Positions 45,208 through 52,950 of a stretch of 64,000 nucleotides of DNA are shown here, piece by piece; within the stretch, counting starts at the first letter, position 1, and each line of letters starts with the position of its first letter. The stretch is from Bacillota bacterium (lineage in GTDB: Bacteria > Bacillota > Dethiobacteria > DTU022): the NCBI GenBank assembly GCA_019428945.1, contig JAHYJM010000006.1, positions 1-64,000 on the forward strand, given 5' to 3'. The notes under the pieces are model-generated. The model was not told the origin of the DNA, made no database searches, and saw only the letters and a list, made by a program, of their open reading frames with translations. A program made the position numbers and the translations under genes.

Positions 45208-46791
45208 TTACTTACATTGCTTCGCTGCAATTCTGCCTGTCATAATAGCAGTAGGTCCACCAGCCGGGCTGAAGGCCCATTTTCCCGCTATATAAACATC
45301 CGGCAAGGCGGTTTTTACCGAACTGGCCATTTTAAACATGCTGGTAACCACAGGGATTTTCCCTTCAAAGGACCAGCCTACAATAGAACCTTCCGAACTG
45401 CCTACCCGTTCATAAATAGACCAGGGTGAAGTGGAAAAACTAAACAGCACCTTGTCCTTAAGATTGGGGTAAATACTCGACGAAACAGTGAAAATAAATA
45501 ACTCCTCCACCTTCTTTTTAAATTCCTCATACCATCCTCTGGCACGAATTAGGCTGGTCAGCTTATAGTCAAACAGTGTACTGATAATAATGCCCGTTTT
45601 ACCGGGAGGCGCTGCATCGGGATCACGGAGAACGGGTATCGATATTTCAAAAGTGTTATAGCGGCAGAACTTTTCCAGCCAGAGATAGAGTTCTTCCTTT
45701 TGAACGGTATCCCAGCGTTGCAATAGGGTTTGAAGCTCGGTGGTATGTACGGTACCCAACCCTCGGCGGTCTGGGGTATAAAATACATGGCCGCTGGCCT
45801 TTTCATGAAAATATTCAGGCGGTAAATCGGCCGCAATAAATACGGAAAACACCGATTCGGCGCCCTTATTGGCCATTACTGCCTGTTTTCGTGTTCTGAA
45901 TTTGTCTTGAGCCTGTTTTGCCATGCCCTCATCGCTCGTCATCGTATAAAGGGCCTTGAGATCTGCGGCCCAGATCATTTTATTGTACCGATATTCTTTG
46001 CCGGCCGAATCTCTCAGCACCTTATTCTCTGCATCTATGCCTACAATTTCAGTTTTGTAACGTATGTCGCCTCCCCGCGCTTCGACAGCTTCAACCAATT
46101 CTTGTATGAAAGCGCCCACCCCGCCTTTGGGGTAAATGTAGTCGTTATAGAGGGAGAAATAACTTAAGGCAAAAAACACGGGAGTGTTTCTGAAAAAGTG
46201 CTGGCCAATAATATCCTTGAGGGACTGATTTGTAGCTAAGAGATCCAGATAATCTTCGAATGGAGTATCCATTTTATTAATACGGTAAATCGTTCTTAAA
46301 TATTTTAGCATCCAGGCGACAACCGAAGGAGCCAGAATCATAATATTCTTTTTCTTTTTAGCAAATAAAGGATTGTCAACACCATAGAGAACCTTCATAT
46401 CCTCAATTATTTCATGGATAGTCTGGATAATCCTGTCGACCTCATCTTTGCTTGCAGGATAGAGATCTTTCAAAATATCTGCATAATGGTAAAGGCTTTG
46501 TTCTGCATCAACTTTGAGTGTTCTGTCTTCAATCCCCAGGGTAATAGTGTTTCGCAGAATCTCAATATCAAGCGCAAACTCCTTGATAAGAGGTTTTACA
46601 AGGCCTGCGTTTACCAACGCCCGAGCTCCAACTTCAAAGCGGAAACCGTCCCGTTCAAAGGAGTTCATCAACCCTCCGCAGCTTTCGTTTTTTTCGAGCA
46701 GTAGAACATCCCTGTCCTTGTGAACAAGACTCAAAGTTGCAGTCAGCCCTGCGATACCACCGCCTACAACAATGATATCTTTATGAATCAC
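45208..46791 (-). CDS. Phytoene desaturase-family FAD oxidoreductase (CrtN/CrtP-like)
   Basis: Protein of 527 residues with the CrtI/CrtN-type layout. The N-terminal FAD site is IIVVGGGIAGLTATLSL, with the second glycine block SCGGLMNSFERDGFRFEVG. The C-terminal block is VYIAGKWAFSPAGGPTAIMTGRIAA. The start GTG overlaps the SDR stop (GTGA) and has AAAGGAGTAATACT inside the SDR gene. In staphyloxanthin clusters CrtN and CrtP carry out desaturation and terminal oxidation of the C30 chain; related enzymes act on other polyenes or retinol. No squalene-type synthase (CrtM) is nearby, so the substrate is open. Confidence 0.85.
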   Translation of the reverse strand: MIHKDIIVVGGGIAGLTATLSLVHKDRDVLLLEKNESCGGLMNSFERDGFRFEVGARALVNAGLVKPLIKEFALDIEILRNTITLGIEDRTLKVDAEQSLYHYADILKDLYPASKDEVDRIIQTIHEIIEDMKVLYGVDNPLFAKKKKNIMILAPSVVAWMLKYLRTIYRINKMDTPFEDYLDLLATNQSLKDIIGQHFFRNTPVFFALSYFSLYNDYIYPKGGVGAFIQELVEAVEARGGDIRYKTEIVGIDAENKVLRDSAGKEYRYNKMIWAADLKALYTMTSDEGMAKQAQDKFRTRKQAVMANKGAESVFSVFIAADLPPEYFHEKASGHVFYTPDRRGLGTVHTTELQTLLQRWDTVQKEELYLWLEKFCRYNTFEISIPVLRDPDAAPPGKTGIIISTLFDYKLTSLIRARGWYEEFKKKVEELFIFTVSSSIYPNLKDKVLFSFSTSPWSIYERVGSSEGSIVGWSFEGKIPVVTSMFKMASSVKTALPDVYIAGKWAFSPAGGPTAIMTGRIAAKQCK

Positions 46792-47750
46792 AGTATTACT
46801 CCTTTTTCATGCAATAGTTCTCTGGTTTTTTCCCAGAGGGCTTCTGCTGCCTCCAAATCCCGGGCTGGAGGGGTTAGTTCTTCTTCTGTAGTTAGATGGA
46901 AAAAGAGCGCACTGGTATGTGTCAGCTCCGGGGAGGTTCCAAGATAGTATAGGATCTCAGCGGAAACTTCCGGAGAGGCTGAATATTTATCGATTATAAT
47001 CTTTTTATACCACTGGTACAATCTTCCGTTATCTTTGCCGGACTCTGTCCGGACCATTCCGGGATGCATCGCATTAACAGTTACGTTATGGGGTGCCAGT
47101 TCTCTGGCGAGGATATGCATAGACAGAATCTGTGCCAGTTTTCCGGCTCCATAAACCTTGATACCGGCATAGCGCCGCCGTTTCCACTGGAGATCTTCGA
47201 GATCTAGACCCCACACGGCAAAACGGTATGCCTCTGAACTTACAAAAATAATTCTTCCTGTCCTGTCCTGCTCATATTTTGGCATAAGTGTCCTGGTAAT
47301 AATAAGAGGACAAAGATAGTGTATTACAAAATTAACCTCCAGGCCTTCTGGAGTTTCTTTGCGAGACTGATAATATAATCCCGCATTGTGGATCAGTACA
47401 TCTACCGGTTTATCAATGGCCAGAATATATTTTCCTACCCTTTGTATGTCTTCCAAAAGTGTTAAATCCGCAATAACATATTCTATCGGAGTGCCAAATT
47501 CTTCAGCTATTTCCCTGCGGACCCGCTCTGATTTTTCCGGGCTTCTATTAACCATGATGATCTGGGCACCCATAGCAGCATATTTACGGGCCGTATAATA
47601 CCCGATACCTGTGGTAGCGCCGGTTATGACTACAAGTTTATCCCGGAAAGGTTCCGGGTTTCGTCTGGTAGGCCGTTTCATATTTTTAATCATTGCGAAC
47701 ACATTTGACCACTTGTATTGAGGCCGATATTTTCTCATTGCTGAATTCAT
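46788..47750 (-). CDS. Short-chain dehydrogenase/reductase (retinol dehydrogenase-like)
   Basis: Classical SDR of about 320 residues. ATG 47750 after AAAGGAATTATCCATA is preferred to the track start 24 codons upstream. A basic 40-residue leader (MNSAMRKYRPQYKW) precedes the Rossmann motif TGATTGIGYYTARKYA. NAG, the catalytic SSE serine and YGAGK (Y-x-x-x-K) are present. The leader and the retinol-dehydrogenase-like C-terminus suggest a membrane-surface enzyme acting on a lipid alcohol or aldehyde. It overlaps the desaturase-like gene by four bases, so the two likely act in sequence. Confidence 0.84.
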   Translation of the reverse strand: MNSAMRKYRPQYKWSNVFAMIKNMKRPTRRNPEPFRDKLVVITGATTGIGYYTARKYAAMGAQIIMVNRSPEKSERVRREIAEEFGTPIEYVIADLTLLEDIQRVGKYILAIDKPVDVLIHNAGLYYQSRKETPEGLEVNFVIHYLCPLIITRTLMPKYEQDRTGRIIFVSSEAYRFAVWGLDLEDLQWKRRRYAGIKVYGAGKLAQILSMHILARELAPHNVTVNAMHPGMVRTESGKDNGRLYQWYKKIIIDKYSASPEVSAEILYYLGTSPELTHTSALFFHLTTEEELTPPARDLEAAEALWEKTRELLHEKGVIL

Positions 47751-47883
47751 TATGGATAATTCCTTTGCGTATTTTTTACAGCCATTACTGATGTTATTAT
47801 ACAGCTCATAAGACCTTTCCATTATTGAGAATGACTACTGTTTTCTATTGTAATATATATAATTGTATGGTTCAATATAAATT

Positions 47884-48483
47884 ATGAAGTCCAAGTATGC
47901 TCTGGTTGGTTTTCTTGCCATTATGGCAGGAATGATTGGCTTTGCCGTCTTATTTCAGGAAACCTTTATTACTCTTCTGAAACACCCGGTCATGTACAGC
48001 CACGCCCGCTTTTTACACATTATAGCGGTAACCCTTTTCTTTGCCAATGCGGTGGTAGGTATCTTATGGGAACAGCGGAGCCTTGCCTCCGGCAGTAAAG
48101 AAGTAATCCTTCATACTTATAACACCGTAGCCTTTTTGGACTCCCATTTTTCATCTCCCCTTATCATACTTTCGGTGCTGGGGGGGCTTTCCCTAAGTTT
48201 TAATACTGGAGAACTGTGGCAAATTGGCTGGCTTTCGGTAAGTTTTCTTCTCTTTATATTGTCCGGCATCTTCTGGACAGCAAGTGATATTCCAACCCAG
48301 TACAAGATAAAACAGCTCATGTCCAGCCTGAAACCAGAAGATCAGACACTTCCGGATGAGTTGATCCGCCTCCTTAAAATGCGTCTGTGGATCAGCTTGG
48401 CTGGTGTTGTTCCCCTGTTAATTATCTTTATATTAATGGTATACAAACCTGAAATCACAGCGGTAGCAGAATGGTTACAGTAA
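47884..48483 (+). CDS. DUF2269-like integral membrane protein
   Basis: Protein of 199 residues with about five hydrophobic segments; histidine-bearing helix MYSHARFLHIIAVTLFFANA, followed by NTVAFLDSHFSSPLIILSVLGGLSL, resembles the DUF2269 integral membrane family. No catalytic motif is visible. The ribosome site is poor. It is divergent from the SDR-desaturase genes with 133 bases between starts and is ended by a strong terminator, so it is probably monocistronic. It may belong to the same lipid locus. Confidence 0.65.
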   Translation: MKSKYALVGFLAIMAGMIGFAVLFQETFITLLKHPVMYSHARFLHIIAVTLFFANAVVGILWEQRSLASGSKEVILHTYNTVAFLDSHFSSPLIILSVLGGLSLSFNTGELWQIGWLSVSFLLFILSGIFWTASDIPTQYKIKQLMSSLKPEDQTLPDELIRLLKMRLWISLAGVVPLLIIFILMVYKPEITAVAEWLQ

Positions 48484-48513
48484 TTGAAATGCTATGCTAA
48501 TTTCAGCATTGAA

Positions 48514-48545
48514 GCCCCGCCTGTAATGAAAAGGCGGGGTTTTGT
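48514..48545 (+). terminator. Rho-independent terminator after the DUF2269-like gene
   Basis: CCCCGCC and GGCGGGG form a 7-bp G+C stem with an 11-base loop, followed by TTTTGT. Confidence 0.85.
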
Positions 48546-48612
48546 ACTGGTGCGCCGGCAAGATTTAAACTTGTGGTATCCTGATTCTTAGAAAGCAGAA
48601 TTAGTGCCTTTG
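48545..48612 (-). pseudogene. Decayed tRNA-Arg 3'-half copy
   Basis: TACTGGTGCGCC (48545-48556) is identical to the sequence at the 3' end of the intact tRNA-Arg (51639-51650), including the encoded CCA. The following about 40 bases align with its T-arm and variable region up to TCCTGATTC, mostly through transitions. The 5' half is missing. The fragment lies in the same orientation as the intact gene and starts directly after a terminator. Confidence 0.55.
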
Positions 48613-48676
48613 TATACTGTCTGTAAAACCATTGCTAATAGATACGACAAGGCAATGCCCGGCATCTTGCAGAAGT

Positions 48677-49108
48677 TTATTGACTTTTTTTGAGGAAGGA
48701 TCTTATCTGTCTGATGAAAGTAGAAAAAACATCAAGATCAGCGGACGATATTTCATATACGCGCTCGTTTGAAATAGTTTGGTAGCCATGAACCACTCTG
48801 TTACGAAACCCGATCATCACTGAATACAATTCTTGTTCTTCATCAGCGAGAATGCCATTTTTGGTGAGGATAGCGATTGCTTCACGCCCGTCTGTCGGAG
48901 CTGCTTTTATATGCTTGGCGGATACGTGGTAAGCAATATCTATCATAGCTTCTATTGATGTTTGAAGGGAATACTTCAGTCCTCTGATAAACCATTGATT
49001 AGCGATAATTTCTTCTTTGCTTTTTTCATGCAACAAACTCTGAATGGCTAAAACCTGCCCCTGAATATATGCAATCTTTTCAAAAATGCGTTCTTCATCA
49101 AGTGTCAT
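48677..49108 (-). CDS. hepT: HEPN-domain ribonuclease toxin (HepT-like, DUF86)
   Basis: Protein of 143 residues, all-helical, with the HEPN catalytic motif RNRVVHGY (R-x4-H) near residue 110 and the upstream QTSIEAMIDIAYHV helix. These are typical of DUF86/HepT. The ATG follows GGAGGTTTAAAG, lying in the last codons of the MNT gene (two bases between genes). In HepT/MntA systems the HEPN ribonuclease is held inactive by AMP added by the nucleotidyltransferase to a tyrosine near the motif; GYQTI supplies a candidate. It is a likely type VII toxin-antitoxin pair, next to an IS element. Confidence 0.85.
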   Translation of the reverse strand: MTLDEERIFEKIAYIQGQVLAIQSLLHEKSKEEIIANQWFIRGLKYSLQTSIEAMIDIAYHVSAKHIKAAPTDGREAIAILTKNGILADEEQELYSVMIGFRNRVVHGYQTISNERVYEISSADLDVFSTFIRQIRSFLKKSQ

Positions 49109-49110
49109 CT

Positions 49111-49536
49111 TTAAACCTCCGCAGCAATCAGTTCTAAAGCCTTGCGGTAGCGAGGATAGTTCTCTCTGTACTTGTTGCTGACCACCTCTATAAAATCAGT
49201 TAACTCCTCGGCATCACTAACAAAAAAAAGGCTGCCCTTTCTAATTACCCGATGTGTAAAAAAAGCATCACTTTCCCTTAAAATGCTAATATCGATCAGG
49301 TGATTGCCAGACTGGGGCGTTTCAGATAAGATTCGCTCAATTAACAAATCCTGTTCTTTCTCTGTCATATGAACCTTACTGTTTAATATGACGCCAATAT
49401 CAATATCACTGTCAATTCTGCAAAGACCCAGGGATGATCCAAAAAAATAGGCTGCAACTATTTCCGGATGCTTTTCAAGCGCAGGTTTTATCAAACGCTC
49501 AGTTTCGTTTAAATCTATATAAATTAAGTTATTCAC
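49111..49536 (-). CDS. mntA: MNT-type nucleotidyltransferase antitoxin (MntA-like)
   Basis: Protein of 141 residues with the minimal nucleotidyltransferase motif AAYFFGSSLGLCRIDSDIDI (GSx10DxD) at residues about 30-49. In MntA this domain transfers AMP to the HEPN partner and neutralises it. The start is GTG after GAGGGATGTTGCT. It is encoded directly upstream of the HEPN gene, an order seen in many MNT-HEPN pairs. The antitoxin reading assumes the pair is functional. Confidence 0.85.
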   Translation of the reverse strand: MNNLIYIDLNETERLIKPALEKHPEIVAAYFFGSSLGLCRIDSDIDIGVILNSKVHMTEKEQDLLIERILSETPQSGNHLIDISILRESDAFFTHRVIRKGSLFFVSDAEELTDFIEVVSNKYRENYPRYRKALELIAAEV

Positions 49537-49651
49537 AGCAACATCCCTCGCTACAGTTAGTATTTCACATTCAACTCTTTGTCTGTAATTATACTATCAA
49601 GCGAAGAACTTGTTAACCCTAAGAAAGATCTATGCAACCGGGGTTACATCG

Positions 49652-51540
49652 CTAGCGTGAGTTTACTAAACCAACTACTAAAAACGCTGTAATTACCGGT
49701 AAAATAGCCATTTTTAGCGTATAAACTAAAATAAATTGAATGAAAACGCCTATTGACAGAGCTTTACGAGTAGTGTATAAACTAAATATGGCTACTATTC
49801 GCAAAAGCAAGGTCGGCAAGTATACATACTGGCAGATTGTCGAGTCTAAAAGAATCGACGGCAAACCCCGTCCGATCGTGCTGGCTCACCTGGGCACTGC
49901 TGAACAACTTCTGTATAAACTAAGCAAAGGCCCTTTGGAGCAGAAAATCCGTTCAGTATCGCACGGAGCAGTTGAGCTTCTCTACAAGGCCGCAACTAGT
50001 TTGGAGCTGCCATATATATTTGAGCAAATCTTTCCTGCTCAGAAACGAGACGGTTTAAAGGTTGGCCAAAGCCTGCTAGTGGCGGCATTACACCGGGCAA
50101 TCAGCCCGGGCAGCAAAAGAGCGTTTGCCAGCTGGGCTTCTGGGACAAGCTTAACAGAATTTATTAACTGTAACCCGAAAGCTTTAGGCAGCCAACATTT
50201 CTGGGACCAGATGGAAGCTGTAAACGTCGAACAGCTGGCTGCAGCCGAAAAGCAGATCACCTTAAAGCTGATCGAACAAAATCTTTTTTCACCCCGGCTG
50301 CTTTTCTATGACCTGACTAATTTTTTCACCTATATTGCCTCAAAAAATGAGCGGGCTGACCTGGCCAAAAGAGGTCACAACAAACAAAAGCGTCATGATT
50401 TAAGACAGTTTGGCTTGGCCCAGGTGGTAACAAAAGATTTCCTGCTGCCGATTTTCTCGGAAATATATGAGGGAAACAGAACTGATAAAGAACTCTTCAT
50501 TCCCTTTCTAACCCGGCTAAGAGAAAAACTGGCCGAGCTAAATGTTTCTTTAGAAGAGATCACCTTAGTATTTGACAAGGGTAGTAACAGCAAAGGTAAC
50601 TTTAATGAGCTCGATCAGAAAAACATCCATTACGTGGCTTCACTTAGTTCCGCTTATCACCCGGAACTGCTGACAGTACCGCTGGAACACTACCGTGAGG
50701 TAGCTTTAGGCGACCAGTCTCTACCCTGTTACCGGACCTGCTGTGAGGTCTGGGGTAAAAAAAGAAATGTGCTGATTTATTTAAGCGAAAAGCTGCGTCA
50801 GGGTCAGATCCGCGGCTTGACCCAGTCTTTAGAAAAAAAGTATGCTCTTTTAAAAGAGTTAAAAAACAAACTGAATAACCCGCGGGCCCATAAAAAAAAG
50901 CAAGAAACGGTGCAAAACAAGTTAAATGAAATCCTTAAAGGTGAACGCGGCCCGGAATTGATCAAGGTAAGTATCATTGATCAAGGTAACGGACGTTTCG
51001 ATATTGACTGGGAACTTGACCTCTTGGCCTGTCTTTATGTTACCGAAGAGATTTTCGGTAAAAAAATACTGGTCACCTCCCAGGATGACTGGAGTGATGC
51101 TGAAATAGTAAACGCCTATTTTGGCCAGAGCAATGTTGAACGTGTTTTTAAGCATTTGAAAAATCCTTATCATAATGCAGTGCAGCCCCAGTATCACTGG
51201 ACAGATCAAAAGATTAAGGTTCACACCTTTATTTGTTTAACCGGCCTTTTATTATCCCAGTTATTGTGGAAAAAAGCTAAAGATTTGGGCTACACTTACA
51301 GCATCGAAAGCTTAATTGATATGCTCTCAGATATCCGTAAAGCAGATATCGTTACTCTTACCGGCTTAAAAGGCAAGCCAGCTAAAGTGTCGCAGCTCGA
51401 AGAGATGGAACCGGAATTAAATAAACTTTATCAAGAACTGCTCGGGTCGTTTTAGTTTATACAGCGCAGATCGCTCTAAAGGCCTGATATCATTGAGCAA
51501 AACGCTTATTTGGCTTTTTTAGTTAGTAAACTCACGCTAG
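49652..51540. mobile_element. IS1634-family insertion sequence
   Basis: Perfect 18-bp terminal inverted repeats CTAGCGTGAGTTTACTAA (49652-49669) and its complement (51523-51540) bound an 1889-bp element with one intact transposase. A second, subterminal inverted pair is present: GTATAAACTAAA (about 49718 and again about 49776) and TTTAGTTTATAC (about 51452). No target duplication is visible at the two flanks (..TACATCG and GAAGATA..). Confidence 0.88.
49788..51455 (+). CDS. IS1634-type DDE transposase
   Basis: About 555 residues from ATG 49788; the track start 16 codons upstream lies among the subterminal repeats. The N-terminus (ATIRKSKVGKYTYWQIVESK) and the layout match IS1634/IS4-like transposases. 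Candidate acidic residues of the DDE site are in FYDLTNFFT, LVFDKGSNSKGN and SNVERVFKHLKNPYHNAV. The reading frame is uninterrupted, so the element may be active. It lies inside the perfect terminal inverted repeats and is convergent with the MNT/HEPN pair. Confidence 0.88.
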   Translation: MATIRKSKVGKYTYWQIVESKRIDGKPRPIVLAHLGTAEQLLYKLSKGPLEQKIRSVSHGAVELLYKAATSLELPYIFEQIFPAQKRDGLKVGQSLLVAALHRAISPGSKRAFASWASGTSLTEFINCNPKALGSQHFWDQMEAVNVEQLAAAEKQITLKLIEQNLFSPRLLFYDLTNFFTYIASKNERADLAKRGHNKQKRHDLRQFGLAQVVTKDFLLPIFSEIYEGNRTDKELFIPFLTRLREKLAELNVSLEEITLVFDKGSNSKGNFNELDQKNIHYVASLSSAYHPELLTVPLEHYREVALGDQSLPCYRTCCEVWGKKRNVLIYLSEKLRQGQIRGLTQSLEKKYALLKELKNKLNNPRAHKKKQETVQNKLNEILKGERGPELIKVSIIDQGNGRFDIDWELDLLACLYVTEEIFGKKILVTSQDDWSDAEIVNAYFGQSNVERVFKHLKNPYHNAVQPQYHWTDQKIKVHTFICLTGLLLSQLLWKKAKDLGYTYSIESLIDMLSDIRKADIVTLTGLKGKPAKVSQLEEMEPELNKLYQELLGSF

Positions 51541-51591
51541 GAAGATATTTATAAAAATTTTACAAACGGACTTAGCAAACCATTTTAAGCA

Positions 51592-51640
51592 GTAAGGAAA
51601 AGGTTTCGAAGTTTAAAAAACTCCGAAACCTTTTCCTTAC
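51592..51640. terminator. Long perfect hairpin after the tRNA operon
   Basis: GTAAGGAAAAGGTTTCG (51592-51608) and its exact complement (51624-51640) give a 17-bp stem, with a further AGTTT/AAACT helix inside. It begins exactly where the CCA of tRNA-Arg ends. It probably terminates the tRNA transcript, though the minus strand lacks a strong T-run after the stem. Confidence 0.55.
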
Positions 51641-51718
51641 TGGTGCGCCCGGCAGGATTTGAACCTGCGACCTCCTGATTCGTAGTCAGTTACTCTATCC
51701 AGGCTGAGCTACGGGCGC
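51641..51718 (-). tRNA. tRNA-Arg (ACG)
   Basis: Full cloverleaf with encoded CCA. Acceptor GCGCCCG pairs with CGGGCGC, T-arm GCAGGTTCAAATCCTGC, anticodon loop CTACGAA gives anticodon ACG, read CGN after A-to-I editing. It is last in a three-tRNA operon. Two decayed partial copies lie at 48545 and 42461. Confidence 0.93.
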
Positions 51719-51721
51719 ATG

Positions 51722-51815
51722 TGGCGGAGAGAGAGGGATTCGAACCCTCGAAGCAGGCTTTTACCCACTTAATCGCTTAGCAGGCGACCGCCTTCGACCT
51801 CTCGGCCATCTCTCC
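51722..51815 (-). tRNA. tRNA-Ser (GCT)
   Basis: Class II tRNA of 94 bases with long variable arm and encoded CCA. Acceptor GGAGAGA pairs with TCTCTCC, anticodon loop CTGCTAA gives GCT (codons AGC/AGT), T-arm GAGGGTTCGAATCCCTC. Confidence 0.93.
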
Positions 51816-51825
51816 GTATATTTAG

Positions 51826-51913
51826 TGGCGGAGGGGGTGGGATTCGAACCCACGGCCCTTTCGGGTCACTAGTTTTCAAGACTAGCTCCTTAAACCGCTC
51901 GGACACCCCTCCC
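51826..51913 (-). tRNA. tRNA-Ser (TGA)
   Basis: Class II tRNA of 88 bases with variable arm GACCCGAAAGGGC and encoded CCA. Acceptor GGGAGGG pairs with CCCTCC; anticodon loop CTTGAAA gives TGA (codons TCA/TCG). First gene of the operon. Confidence 0.93.
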
Positions 51914-51957
51914 AAATGCGGATTGGTATTTTTCAGTAACTAGTTTAAGCACTTTAT

Positions 51958-51987
51958 AGAATACACTATGAACTACATTTTTGTCAA
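51958..51987 (-). promoter_or_regulatory. Promoter of the tRNA operon
   Basis: Consensus TTGACA (51987-51982) and TATTCT (51963-51958) with an 18-base spacer on the minus strand, 45 bases before tRNA-Ser(TGA). Confidence 0.65.
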
Positions 51988-52299
51988 AACCAAATTACCA
52001 TAAAACCCTAATTTTTAGCCTTAAAAGTACGCCATTAATCAAGAACAATATAATACTACATGTTACTCAGATATTCAACTAATTTTCTTCAGGCATAGTT
52101 ACTATTAAACCTAATGTAACTAAAAAACAATCTGTTTGTAATGCTCCTGTAACTTTGATGCTATATAGTAATAAATGAGTTGACCCCCTCTTTTTATATA
52201 TATTGATTGGGCACAGTTGATACTGTGCCCTCTTTCTTATACACACCGTAAACATATCAGTGGACCTTGTATAATTGTAACTATTGATGTTACGTTTTT
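51988..52299. other. Gene-free stretch with GGGCACAG hairpin
   Basis: A perfect 8-bp inverted repeat GGGCACAG/CTGTGCCC (52209-52230, 6-base loop) is followed on the plus strand by TCTTTCTTAT. It lies after the flavodoxin-like gene and may end its transcription, although the better T-run is on the plus strand. The track ORF 52079-52324 has no ribosome site or recognisable features. Confidence 0.45.
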
Positions 52300-52872
52300 T
52301 CAGCTTATCTTTTTCATTAACCAAGCCATGTTCGTACCTAGTTCCTGCATTATTTGAATCCCTTCCTCGTCGGATTCTACATCTCCTATATCCCTGCCTA
52401 TACCAAGGTTCCAGTAGATCGAGCCAGGGACTATCATTCCATTGATAAAAAAGAAATTGTTAATCGCCTGGAATACATTCATCGAACCTGCCCTGCGAGC
52501 TACGGTTACTGCTGCCCCTACTTTTCTTCTCAACAAGCCACCGTTTCCTTTAATAACATAACCTGCTCTATCAATTAAAGCCTTGGTTTCAGCAGTCATA
52601 CCGGCAAAATATGTGGGTGAACCGATTATGATACCGTCAGCTTCTATCATTTTCTCAATACATTCATTAATAATGTCGTCATCAAAAACACAGCGTTTAT
52701 TTAGATTTTCTCTACACTTGAGGCAGGCAGTACAGCCTCTTTTTATTTGACCTGCGATATTTATTACTTCACTTTCTATTCCTGCTTCTTCTATCTTGCT
52801 CAGTACCTGGTTTATCAGAATGTTTGTATTGCCATCCTTACGTGGGCTACCATTAAAAGCAACTACTTTCAT
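52300..52872 (-). CDS. NADPH-dependent FMN reductase-type flavoprotein with iron-sulfur-like cysteines
   Basis: About 190 residues from ATG 52872, after AAGGAGATGTTCAA. The N-terminal FMN-phosphate loop is VVAFNGSPRKDGNTNILI and the flavin-contact loop is IIGSPTYFAGM. An insert with GCTACLKCRENLNKRCVFDDD, containing three spaced cysteines, matches the iron-sulfur flavoprotein group of anaerobes, where a Cys cluster binds [4Fe-4S]. The fold transfers electrons between FMN and ferredoxin or small molecules. It is followed on the minus strand by the tRNA operon and preceded by DUF4126, with 78 bases between. Confidence 0.85.
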   Translation of the reverse strand: MKVVAFNGSPRKDGNTNILINQVLSKIEEAGIESEVINIAGQIKRGCTACLKCRENLNKRCVFDDDIINECIEKMIEADGIIIGSPTYFAGMTAETKALIDRAGYVIKGNGGLLRRKVGAAVTVARRAGSMNVFQAINNFFFINGMIVPGSIYWNLGIGRDIGDVESDEEGIQIMQELGTNMAWLMKKIS

Positions 52873-52950
52873 TTGAACATCTCCTTCATAACTATTTAAC
52901 TCTACCTTTGATACCATTTCATATTCTGAGCGCGTTCGGCCACCCAATAA

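Noticed and set aside
49640-51552. Target-site duplication of the IS element
   Set aside because: Flanks (TACATCG left, GAAGATA right) do not match.
52079-52324. 81-codon minus-strand ORF after the flavodoxin-like gene
   Set aside because: No ribosome site, no recognisable domain, and it spans an intergenic hairpin; codon content looks random.
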